Shown here one piece after another: positions 56,802 through 64,000 of a stretch of 64,000 nt of DNA. The position numbers and the translations under genes were made by a program. Below the pieces are notes generated by a model. It was not told where the DNA came from, searched no databases, and saw nothing but the letters and a program-made list of their open reading frames with translations. The DNA comes from Pseudoflavonifractor sp. An44 (GTDB lineage Bacteria > Bacillota > Clostridia > Oscillospirales > Oscillospiraceae), in NCBI RefSeq assembly GCF_002161675.1, contig NZ_NFIH01000011.1, positions 1-64,000 of the forward strand, given 5' to 3'. Every line of letters begins with the position of its first letter. Positions within the stretch are counted from its first letter, which is position 1.

Positions 56802-59800
56802 TTAGCCCCGGCTCTTTCTCTTACGGTCGGTCCAAGCAGCGGCACACAGCCCCGCTGCGCTCATGCCCAGAATCACCAGAGATTCCACCAGGGGGCTGGT
56901 ATCTCCGGTCTGGGGCACCTGGGGCTCCTCCTCCCCGCTGCCCGGATTCTCTCCGCTGTCTCCATCCTCTGTGGGGGGCGCGGGGGTCCACTGGGTCAGG
57001 TCAAAGAGGGTGTTCTCCCCTGCCACAAAGCGGCGGTAGGCCTCCAGGGCGTAGCCGATCTGCACGGTGCCCATGCCGTCAGGCTTGTCACTGCTCATAA
57101 AGGTGGTAAAGCCGGACTCCCGCTTGAACTGGTCCAGTTTGGTGACCAGATTGTAGTTGCCGTGGGTGAACCCGTTGTCCGGGTCCAGAGGGTCGATGCC
57201 CGCCACCGCCAGGGCGGTGAGCACCTGGGCGGCGGTACAGCCGTTGTCATCCCCCTCATTGATGTAGCCGCAGTCGCTGGTCATCTGGCTGCGCAGGTAC
57301 TCCAGCGCCCGGTCAAAGGCCTGGCTCACCTGCTCCATGTCCCGGTATGGGGCCAGGGCCTGGAGGGTCATGGCGGTGACATCCACACTCACCGTGTCCG
57401 CCGAGGACAGGCCGAACCCGCCGTTGGCATTTTGGAAGGTGAGAATCTTCTCAATGAGGGTCTCCCGGGTCCACCGGGCATCCTGGGGCACCTCATAGTC
57501 CTTGGTATCCAGGGCCAACAGGGTGTAACTCATCATGTTGGAGGTCATGCGGTCCAGATTGGGGTAGTTGTACAGGGTCTCAATGAGGTCCATCCCCGCC
57601 ACGTCGGTGGGGTCCTTCCCCATGGCCAGCAGCGCCACCACCACCCGGAAGTAGTCGGTGGGCAGCATTCTCCCGCCGCTTTCCAACTGCTGGGTGATGC
57701 TGGCGTAGTAGCTGTCCAGATCGCTCTGGCTGAGGCTGGCCCCGGCCCGGAGCAGCGTAAACAGGCTCCACTCGGCCCCATAGGTGTAGTTGCCCTCCAG
57801 CTGGCTGTCCAGGTAGGACAGAGCGTGACGGATGTTATCCGTCACATATCGGTCAAAGTCCAGGTCCTCCACAGCGTCCGGCTGAGTCACCGTCACGGTG
57901 AACTGGATGGGCTTGGCTCCCTTGGTGTCGTCCAGAGGGGTGCCCGTCACTGTCACCGTGCCCTGCTCCAGGGCGGACAGGGTGTGAGTGGTGGTCATGG
58001 TGCCGGGGGTGCTGGTGACATAGTCGTTGACCTTCACAATCCCGTCCTGGCTGTAGGTCCAGGTAAACCGCTGGTTGGTGGCGTTTGCAGGAGTCACCAG
58101 CAGGTCCAGGTTCATGGACTCATACTGAGCCAGAGTGAGCGTGGTCTCCTCCATCTCCACCTGCTCCAGGGGATGCTTATACTCAAAGCGAATGGTAATG
58201 TCCTGGGTGGCTGCGGGGTTGTCCACGCTGGTGACGGTAAACCGGGCCGTGCCCGCCTTCTTGGGAACGATACCGTTGCCATACGTGGCCTGGAACTCCG
58301 CCACATCCGGGTCGTGGGACACCCACACCACGTCCTTGACGGTGGCGTTGTGGGGCTCAATGTTGATCTCATACCGCCGTTCCGGGTCGGTATCATGGGA
58401 GGTAATGCCCACGTACTGGTTGCCCAGGCCGTTCCACCCCTCGATGTAGAACACCTCAGGATAGGTCACCGTCAGACCGGTCACGTCAATGCGCTGGGCG
58501 GTGGCCTGGAAGCTCACGGTGACCTGGGGGTTATCCGCCAGGGACACAGTGAAGGTGTGCATGGACTGGTCCTCGGCAAAGAACTCCAGGCCGTTCTCCC
58601 CATCCAGGGTATAGATATAGGAGCCTTCGGTGGAGGTCATCTCCAGAGCCTGATTGGGGATGGTGATGTACACCCCGTCCAGGCAGCCCTTCACCGTCAA
58701 CTGCTGGGGCTGGGTACCGCTCAAATGGAGGGGTTTCTCCCCGGTGACGGGCCAGCCATCCTGGTACAGCTTCAGGTCGGTGACCTGGGTGGGCACCACC
58801 TTCAAGGTAAAGGTGGCCAGTTCCTGAGCCACATACCAGTCGGGGTTCTTGTCGTACACATAGGCTTGATACTCGCCCACCGAAGGATAAAACTTACCGC
58901 TGGAGGAAATGTGGATGGTGGAGGACTCCGAGCCTCCGTTCTGCTGGCTGCAGCTCCAATAGGTGCTCTGTCCCTCAGCTACGCCCTCCAGCACAAACCG
59001 CCCCTCATCCAGCGCGGAGAGGGTGAAGGTGTGGGTGTCGTCCCACTGGGTAATGCGCCCGTCCGTGTGGTAAAACACCACCGTGGGGGTGGTGGGCACT
59101 TCTCGAGGGGTGACGGTGACGGTGCATACGGCACTACAGGCGCCAGCCGTCACCGTAATTTGAGCGCTTCCCGCCTGGTGGGCCACCACCAGGCCGCTGT
59201 CATCCACGCTAACAATGTCGGGGGCACTGCTCTGCCACACCACAGCGTCGGTGGAGTCGGCCGGGGTTACCGTGGCGGTGAGCCGCACCCCCTGGCCCTC
59301 CTCCAGGTCCAGCTTGGTCTCACTCAGGGTAACGGACTGGGCGGCAATGCCCGTCACGGTCACCATCACCGTGGCCTTCACCGTCTCGTTGGCCTGGGCG
59401 GTGATGACAGCGGTGCCCTCTCCCACAGCCCGGACCACGCCCTGATCGGTGACCTGGGCCACATGGGTGTCCTCACTGTACCACACCACGGTGTCGTTGC
59501 TCTCCTCCGGGATCACCGTGGCGGTGAGGGCCTGGGTCTCTCCCACCATCAGGGTCACTTCCCCAGGAGTCACGGTGATGTCGGTGGCGGGGACCTTCTG
59601 GGCCAGCAGTTGGGAGACAATCTGGGTCTGCTCATTCACCTGCTCCTGGGTGGCCGTCCCATCCACCGCCACCTGCAACGCCTGCTCATAGACCTGGGCG
59701 TTGGCGTCAATCTGGGCCTGGGTCAGCTGGGCCAGGCTGGATACCAGCTTGTCCTTGTTGATCCCCAGAGCACCCTGTCCGGCCTCTGCGGCAGGCGGGA

Positions 59801-60251
59801 TGTAGTCGGGAGTACCCTGAGCGCTGTCCTGAACGTAAATGAGGCGAATCACTTCTCCCGCCTGTACCTGGTACTTGTTGCCCACCTTGACGCTGTCCAC
59901 AAATGGCCACCAGGCTTTTTTGCCCCAGTTCACCTCACCCACCGCTTGGCCATCGTTTGGGGTGACAGTAAAGCCGTATAGGGTGCTGTAGGTCACGCTG
60001 CCCCGGTCTTGATAGCCCCGTTGCAGCACGTCCACCAGGATATCTCCCTCCTCCAACTCCACCTGGGTGGGGGGCAGATAGTACATGGTGTGGCCACTCT
60101 CGTCGGCGTACTCCATGGTCACCGTCACGGTCTGCACTCCGCTCCGGCTGGTGTTCAGGGCCAACGCCCCGGATACCAGGGTCCACACCATGGCCAGGGT
60201 CAGCAGCAGACTCAGCCACCGCCGCCCCCTTCTTCTCGCTTCTGCTCTCAT
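56802..60251 (-). CDS. Wall-anchored transcobalamin-like surface protein
   Basis: A 1149-residue protein. In order: signal peptide (to about 31); a DUF4430-like domain (about 40-155, QVELEEGDILVDVLQRGY...QAGEVIRLIYVQD); a helical segment; two bacterial Ig-like (Big2) domains (about 222-385); further beta domains, one Ig-like near 630-730; an alpha/alpha prenyltransferase-like repeat domain (about 810-1070, FQNANGGFGLSS, SVDVTAMTLQALAPY); a linker, a VPQTGD sortase-type motif, one helix and a basic tail. Both domain types of animal B12 carriers are present. It is the first gene after a cobalamin riboswitch. Confidence 0.87.
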   Translation of the reverse strand: MRAEARRRGRRWLSLLLTLAMVWTLVSGALALNTSRSGVQTVTVTMEYADESGHTMYYLPPTQVELEEGDILVDVLQRGYQDRGSVTYSTLYGFTVTPNDGQAVGEVNWGKKAWWPFVDSVKVGNKYQVQAGEVIRLIYVQDSAQGTPDYIPPAAEAGQGALGINKDKLVSSLAQLTQAQIDANAQVYEQALQVAVDGTATQEQVNEQTQIVSQLLAQKVPATDITVTPGEVTLMVGETQALTATVIPEESNDTVVWYSEDTHVAQVTDQGVVRAVGEGTAVITAQANETVKATVMVTVTGIAAQSVTLSETKLDLEEGQGVRLTATVTPADSTDAVVWQSSAPDIVSVDDSGLVVAHQAGSAQITVTAGACSAVCTVTVTPREVPTTPTVVFYHTDGRITQWDDTHTFTLSALDEGRFVLEGVAEGQSTYWSCSQQNGGSESSTIHISSSGKFYPSVGEYQAYVYDKNPDWYVAQELATFTLKVVPTQVTDLKLYQDGWPVTGEKPLHLSGTQPQQLTVKGCLDGVYITIPNQALEMTSTEGSYIYTLDGENGLEFFAEDQSMHTFTVSLADNPQVTVSFQATAQRIDVTGLTVTYPEVFYIEGWNGLGNQYVGITSHDTDPERRYEINIEPHNATVKDVVWVSHDPDVAEFQATYGNGIVPKKAGTARFTVTSVDNPAATQDITIRFEYKHPLEQVEMEETTLTLAQYESMNLDLLVTPANATNQRFTWTYSQDGIVKVNDYVTSTPGTMTTTHTLSALEQGTVTVTGTPLDDTKGAKPIQFTVTVTQPDAVEDLDFDRYVTDNIRHALSYLDSQLEGNYTYGAEWSLFTLLRAGASLSQSDLDSYYASITQQLESGGRMLPTDYFRVVVALLAMGKDPTDVAGMDLIETLYNYPNLDRMTSNMMSYTLLALDTKDYEVPQDARWTRETLIEKILTFQNANGGFGLSSADTVSVDVTAMTLQALAPYRDMEQVSQAFDRALEYLRSQMTSDCGYINEGDDNGCTAAQVLTALAVAGIDPLDPDNGFTHGNYNLVTKLDQFKRESGFTTFMSSDKPDGMGTVQIGYALEAYRRFVAGENTLFDLTQWTPAPPTEDGDSGENPGSGEEEPQVPQTGDTSPLVESLVILGMSAAGLCAAAWTDRKRKSRG

Positions 60252-60283
60252 GTTCTCAAGTCCTTTCCTGGGAAATGAATATC

Positions 60284-60515
60284 AAAAAGCGGCTGCAACC
60301 CATGGTTGCAGCCGCTTTCAGGCAACACAAAAGGAAGGCCCGCCCATCGCCTTGGGCGCACCTTGGTCCCATCATATGCAGGTCTTCTGGCTCTGGCCTC
60401 ATCGCCCTGGCCGTCTTCCCAGAAACTTCCGTTTCCAGTGACATATTGGCCAGCACTCTTCCATTACAGCGGCGGCTCCGCACAGGTTTTGCACCTGTTT
60501 CCCTTTTCAATCTGC
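60284..60515 (-). promoter_or_regulatory. Cobalamin riboswitch with intrinsic terminator
   Basis: On the minus strand, GGGAAACAGGTGCAAAACC, CGGAGCCGCCGCTGTAA, TCACTGG, GGGAAGACGG and GATGAGGCC occur in order. They are followed by the B12 box GAGCCAGAAGACCTGC (60393-60378), all as in the cobalamin aptamer. The expression platform ends in a 15-bp terminator stem (60286-60300 with 60304-60318) and TTTTTG, 33 bp before the surface-protein ATG. B12 should therefore switch the operon off by premature termination. Confidence 0.95.
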
Positions 60516-60555
60516 CCGATCACAGATCACACATGTGGTTTATGCAATTATCTCT

Positions 60556-60561
60556 ATTATA
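60556..60561 (-). promoter_or_regulatory. Probable -10 box of the B12 operon promoter
   Basis: TATAAT on the minus strand, about 40 bp ahead of the first conserved aptamer block. No good -35 is visible at 16-18 bp (TTTTCG at best), so the promoter is tentative. Confidence 0.5.
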
Positions 60562-60771
60562 CATGGCAGGCAGGCAAACGAAAAGGGGAATTTTGCACCC
60601 AGACCATTTCTAGTGATTTTATCCCCATACCCTCCGTTTACCTGGGCCAAACTGTTCTATTTCCACATAATATATTTTTCCATGACATTCTCCTTTTCTC
60701 TTTTGCAAAATTCCGGTATACTAAAAGCAAGAACCATAACATTTCACGAGCTACAGAAAGAAGGTCACTGT

Positions 60772-61587
60772 ATGCCATCTTATTTGGCTGACTACCATAC
60801 CCACACCCACCTGTCCGGCGACTCCAAATCCCAGCTGTGGGAAAACCTCAACGCCGCCTGTCAGGCGGGGATTCCCGAACTGTGCATGACCGAGCACTGG
60901 AACCTCTTAAACCAGCGGGGAGAACGCCTTCCCACTCACTACGACTTTGATGCCGTACTGAATCAGTGGGCAGCGCTCAAAGACGACTGGGCCCACCGGG
61001 TGGAGGTGCGGGTGGGCATCGAGCTGGGCAACAGCACCGTGGACACCGCCGCCGTCCAGGCCTGTCTGGACTTTCCCGAGCTGGACTTTGTCATCGGCTC
61101 CCTCCACTCCGTGAGCCTGGACCTGGGGGGCATCGGTATTTTCACCTATGCCAAGTCCTGCACCGACCCCCAGCGGGCCAATTCCGTTTTGGAGGACTAC
61201 ATCCGGCAGATGGAGGAGCTGGCGGAGGACGGCACCTTTGACGTGCTGGGCCATATCATCTATCCCCTGCGCTACTTCTCCCCGGACTTTCACCTCACCC
61301 TGGACCCCTGGCAGGACCGGCTGGACGAGATTCTCCGCCGGGTCATCCACAGCGGCAAGGGCATCGAATTGAACACCACCCAGGGCACCACCGTCCGCCA
61401 GTGGCTGCCCCTGCTCACCCGCTACCGGGAGCTGGGGGGCGAAATCCTCACTTTGGGCTCGGATGCCCACCGCCCCCAGTTCATCGGCGCCGGCTTCCAA
61501 GAGGCCGCCCAGATGCTCCAACACCTGGGCTACCGCTATGTGTGTACCTATCGCCAGAGAAAGCCCCAATTTCACTCCATCCGCTGA
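60772..61587 (+). CDS. hisK: Histidinol-phosphatase, PHP family
   Basis: A 271-residue PHP-domain phosphatase. Metal motifs are DYHTHTHLSGDS at the N-terminus, MTEHWNLLN, GIELGN, FVIGSLHSV, DVLGHIIYPLRY and GSDAHRP near the end. This is the HisJ/HisK-type enzyme dephosphorylating histidinol phosphate, the step after HisC. ATG 60772 follows AAGAAGG. It diverges from the B12 operon. A general PHP phosphoesterase cannot be excluded. Confidence 0.86.
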   Translation: MPSYLADYHTHTHLSGDSKSQLWENLNAACQAGIPELCMTEHWNLLNQRGERLPTHYDFDAVLNQWAALKDDWAHRVEVRVGIELGNSTVDTAAVQACLDFPELDFVIGSLHSVSLDLGGIGIFTYAKSCTDPQRANSVLEDYIRQMEELAEDGTFDVLGHIIYPLRYFSPDFHLTLDPWQDRLDEILRRVIHSGKGIELNTTQGTTVRQWLPLLTRYRELGGEILTLGSDAHRPQFIGAGFQEAAQMLQHLGYRYVCTYRQRKPQFHSIR

Positions 61588-61623
61588 CCTCACCCCTACC
61601 ATCAGACAAAAGGAGGTATCTTC

Positions 61624-61980
61624 ATGGAACTCAAGGAAATCATGGCCCTGTCTCGCTTCGCCGTTTTGGGCGATACCCTCAACCCGGAAAAATACGCCTA
61701 TAAGATCAAGCACGCCCTTCTGGAGAAGGGCTACACCGTCTATCCTGTGGGCAAGGAGCTGGCCTCCCTCAACGACATCCCGGACGACATTGATGTCATC
61801 GACCTGTGCATCCACCCCACCAAGGGTCTGAACCTGCTCCAGGAGTGCAAAAAGCCCTTCCGCTGCGTGCTCATCCAGCCCGGCGCTTCCGACGAGGCCC
61901 TGCTGGCCTACCTCCAGGAGCACCACATTCCCTACTTGGACGGCTGCGCCCTGGTGGGCCTCCGGCTGTACAGCAAATAA
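61624..61980 (+). CDS. CoA-binding domain protein (YccU-like)
   Basis: A 118-residue Rossmann-type CoA_binding_2 protein (FAVLGDTLNPEKYAYKIKHALLEKGYTVYPV, IDVIDLCIHPTKGLNLL, CVLIQPGASDEALLAYL). Members bind CoA or nucleotides without a known enzymatic role. AAAGGAGGTATCTTC precedes the ATG; it follows the phosphatase by 36 bp, so the two may be cotranscribed. Confidence 0.88.
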   Translation: MELKEIMALSRFAVLGDTLNPEKYAYKIKHALLEKGYTVYPVGKELASLNDIPDDIDVIDLCIHPTKGLNLLQECKKPFRCVLIQPGASDEALLAYLQEHHIPYLDGCALVGLRLYSK

Positions 61981-61998
61981 GCCCCATCCCCATGACAA

Positions 61999-62042
61999 CA
62001 ACCGCCCCGGCTCTCGTTTCTCAAGAGCCGGGGCGGTTTTCG
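61999..62042. terminator. Convergent intrinsic terminator
   Basis: AACCGCCCCGGCTCT pairs with AGAGCCGGGGCGGTT, followed by TTTCG. It separates the CoA-binding gene from the convergent modC end. Confidence 0.88.
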
Positions 62043-62047
62043 CATCT

Positions 62048-63064
62048 TCATTCATCTGTCAGAGGGAGCAATTGGGAGGGTGGCAGCTCAATCCACACCC
62101 CCTGGGCATGGTCTACTGCCTGCCAATCCCAGTTGGACACCTCCATTTGCAGCGCTCCATCTCCACATGCCAGGAACACCGATACCGAGAAGGGCCCCTG
62201 GTCCACCTGGGTGCAGCGACAGAATAGCCGATGGTCCCCGGGGCCATCCACCAGACGGATGTGGTGGGGCTGAATGGCCACATAGGCGGCATTCTGGGGC
62301 ACCTGCACTGGTAGTCCCCAGGCTGTGGCATACGCCACTCCATTCCCCCGATGCTCCAGCGGGGAAATGTTAGGGCAGCCCATGAGGCGGCAGGCCGACA
62401 AGGTGCGGGGATGGTTGAAAAACGCCTCTGTGGTCTGCATGGGCTGGGAGGCCCCGTGGTGGACCACACACACCTGATGGCACATCCGCCGCACCTCATC
62501 CCTGCTGTGGGTGACCAAAAGGCAGGGGCCGGAGAACTGCTCCAGAAACCGGGATAGCTCCCCCTGAATCTCCCCTCTCAGATGGGTGTCTAGGGCTGAA
62601 AAAGGTTCATCCAGCAGCAGCACCTGGGGCTGGGCGGCCAGAATCCGGGCCAGGGCCACCCGCTGCTGCTGTCCCCCTGAGAGCTGACGGGGGCGCTTGT
62701 GTCGGTGCTCCTGCAACTGAAAGCGGCGTAGCAGCTCCTCCACCGCCATTCGGTCCCGGGTAGCCACGGCGATGTTCTGCTCCACGGTGTAATGGGGGAA
62801 CAGGGCGTACTGCTGGAAGAGATACCCCACCTTCCGCTGCTGGGGCGGCAGGTTCACCCCCTGTTTGTGGTCAAACAGCACTCGACCGTCTAGTTCGATG
62901 TGTCCTGCGTCCGGGGTGAGCAGTCCGGCAATACACCGCAGTGTCACCGTCTTGCCGCTGCCTGAGGCACCCAGCAGTCCGGTCACCTCCTCCAAAGGGG
63001 CAGTAAAGGAGACCCGGAGCCGAAACTTCCCCAGCTGTTTTTCGATGTCTACCATCAGGGACAT
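62048..63064 (-). CDS. modC: Molybdate ABC transporter ATP-binding protein
   Basis: A 338-residue ATPase. Walker A LLGASGSGKT, Q-loop GYLFQQYALFPHYTV, signature LSGGQQQRVALAR, Walker B LLLDEPFSALD, then a C-terminal regulatory TOBE-like domain (from about 240). With modB and modA next door, it powers molybdate (possibly tungstate) import. ATG 63064 has AAGGAGA about 10 nt upstream; a GTG at 63073 overlapping the modB stop is the alternative. Confidence 0.92.
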   Translation of the reverse strand: MSLMVDIEKQLGKFRLRVSFTAPLEEVTGLLGASGSGKTVTLRCIAGLLTPDAGHIELDGRVLFDHKQGVNLPPQQRKVGYLFQQYALFPHYTVEQNIAVATRDRMAVEELLRRFQLQEHRHKRPRQLSGGQQQRVALARILAAQPQVLLLDEPFSALDTHLRGEIQGELSRFLEQFSGPCLLVTHSRDEVRRMCHQVCVVHHGASQPMQTTEAFFNHPRTLSACRLMGCPNISPLEHRGNGVAYATAWGLPVQVPQNAAYVAIQPHHIRLVDGPGDHRLFCRCTQVDQGPFSVSVFLACGDGALQMEVSNWDWQAVDHAQGVWIELPPSQLLPLTDE

Positions 63065-63069
63065 GTCCG

Positions 63070-63726
63070 TCACCTCTCCTTGCGCTCCAACAGATTGATG
63101 GCCAGCAGCACCACCCCAGAGATGGCCAGATTCACCAGCACCCAGCGCAGCGCCATAGTATCGTTACCCGTGCGCCAAAACTGGTAGACTGTGGTGGAGA
63201 TGGTGGCGGTCTTTCCTGGGGTATACCCTGCGATCATAGAGGTGGCTCCGTACTCCCCCAGAGCCCGGGCAAAGGCCAGCACCGTCCCCGCCAAAATACC
63301 CTGGCGGCAACAGGGCAGCTGAATGTGCCAGAAGATCCACACATTTCCCCGCCCCAAGGTCCGGGCGGCATCGGTAAGGGTGGTATCATAGCTCTCAAAG
63401 GCGCCCCGGGCGGTGCGGTACATCAGGGGGAAGGCCACCACCGCCGAGGAAAACACCCCCGCATACCACACCATGGTCAGGCGCACATCCAGCAAGCGGG
63501 CCACCACACTCCCCACTGCCCCGTTGGGTCCCAACAGGCACAGCAGCAGATACCCCACCACCGTGGGGGGCAGCACCAGGGGCAGGGTGAGCACCACGTC
63601 CAGAACCCCCTTCACCACCGGATGGCACCGGGAGATCACCTGGGCTGCCCACAGGCCCACAAAGAAGATGAGGACGGTGGACAGGGCGGCAATGCGCAGA
63701 GAGTTGAAGAGTGGATACAGGTCCAT
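63070..63726 (-). CDS. modB: Molybdate ABC transporter permease
   Basis: A 218-residue permease with five to six helices. VVLTLPLVLPPTVVGYLLLCLLGPNG is the ModB signature region and ALGEYGATSMIAGYTPGKT contains the EAA-type coupling loop. It forms the membrane channel with ModC. Its start overlaps the modA stop by one base, and its end abuts modC, so the order is modA-modB-modC. Confidence 0.94.
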   Translation of the reverse strand: MDLYPLFNSLRIAALSTVLIFFVGLWAAQVISRCHPVVKGVLDVVLTLPLVLPPTVVGYLLLCLLGPNGAVGSVVARLLDVRLTMVWYAGVFSSAVVAFPLMYRTARGAFESYDTTLTDAARTLGRGNVWIFWHIQLPCCRQGILAGTVLAFARALGEYGATSMIAGYTPGKTATISTTVYQFWRTGNDTMALRWVLVNLAISGVVLLAINLLERKER

Positions 63727-64000
63727 CAGTTCTCCCCTTGGGCGATCAGGGTGAAGCCCACATCCTTCCAGACAGAAATGGCCTCCTCATTGGTGTAGAG
63801 ATAGGTGAGAAAATCCTCTGCTGCGTCATAGCTGTCCGCCTGTCCGCTCTTCATCACAGCGGCGGGATAGATCACCTGCTGGCACATCTCCGGCGTGGCG
63901 GCATCCACCACGTTGAGGCCATAGGTGCTGGCATCGGTGGCATACACCATTCCGGCGTCCACCATCCCCTCCTGTACCTGGCGGGCCACCTCCGAGACGT
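63726..64000 (-). CDS. modA: Molybdate-binding protein, partial (C-terminal part)
   Basis: About the last 90 codons of ModA; the gene runs off the right edge. VSEVARQVQEGMVDAGMVYATDAST and the C-terminal AAEDFLTYLYTNEEAISVWKDVGF are typical of the periplasmic-binding-type molybdate receptor (lipoprotein in Gram-positives). The N-terminus, with its expected lipobox, is outside the window. Confidence 0.9.
   Translation of the reverse strand, partial: VSEVARQVQEGMVDAGMVYATDASTYGLNVVDAATPEMCQQVIYPAAVMKSGQADSYDAAEDFLTYLYTNEEAISVWKDVGFTLIAQGEN

Noticed and set aside
56460-59981. A plus-strand open frame of about 1170 codons opposite the surface protein
   Set aside because: It is rich in Gly, His, Val and Leu in the way antisense reads of GC-rich genes are, lacks a ribosome site, and lies opposite a domain-rich protein with a signal peptide and anchor.

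Overview
The window looks like chromosomal DNA of a spore-forming anaerobic Clostridia member, most likely Oscillospiraceae (Flavonifractor/Pseudoflavonifractor/Lawsonibacter-like). Support is the GC-rich coding sequence, the Bacillota gene orders (tig-clpP-clpX-lon-engB, rplS-ylqF-rnhB, yabP-yabQ-divIC-yabR), the sporulation genes (spoIVFA/spoIVFB, yabP, yabQ) and anaerobe markers (superoxide reductase, EFR1 ferredoxin). The lineage call is inference; no rRNA is present. No rRNA, tRNA or CRISPR array was seen.

Layout. 1-640: remains of a secreted papain-like cysteine protease with a 119-bp direct repeat, then a membrane-anchored secreted protein. 1.6-5.7 kb (minus): hisC, DUF951, rarA, and a cysteine desulfurase with a DUF3343 Se/S-carrier-like protein. 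5.7-7.2 kb: AT-rich island with small two-helix membrane proteins and broken glycine/alanine-rich peptide genes, flanked by palindromic repeats. 7.2-23.6 kb (minus): housekeeping block with ispDF, carD, a FAH-family gene, engB, lon, clpX, clpP, tig, thrC, dipeptidase, yraN, rnhB, ylqF, rplS and the spoIVFA-spoIVFB pair. 23.7-28.4 kb: a MarR regulator with a heterodimeric ABC exporter. 31.0-34.0 kb: a mosaic of integrative-element debris (MobC, a CD1845-family protein, a truncated TetR gene, a truncated membrane protein) around an AT-rich two-gene unit of unknown function. 34-46.5 kb: mixed metabolism and sporulation genes, ending in a PadR-controlled operon. 46.5-50.3 kb: a divergent YtrA-like GntR/ABC operon. 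50.4-60.5 kb: superoxide reductase, a cysteine desulfidase-like gene and a large B12-responsive operon. 60.8-64 kb: histidinol-phosphatase, a CoA-binding protein and modCBA, with modA cut by the window edge.

The most interesting system is the minus-strand operon at 52.2-60.5 kb. A clear cobalamin riboswitch with an intrinsic terminator precedes a 1149-residue cell-wall-anchored protein, a DUF4430 lipoprotein, EcfT, a fused two-domain EcfA and an enlarged S component. The surface protein carries a DUF4430 (transcobalamin C-terminal-like) domain at its N-terminus and a prenyltransferase-like alpha/alpha repeat domain at its C-terminus. These are the two domain types of animal intrinsic factor/transcobalamin, in reverse order. 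I infer a corrinoid capture-and-import pathway: wall-anchored binder, lipoprotein, then ECF transporter.

Two regulatory regions also stand out. A PadR-type palindrome fills the 17-bp spacer of its own promoter exactly. Back-to-back with it, tandem YtrA-like operator motifs overlap a perfect-consensus sigma-A promoter.
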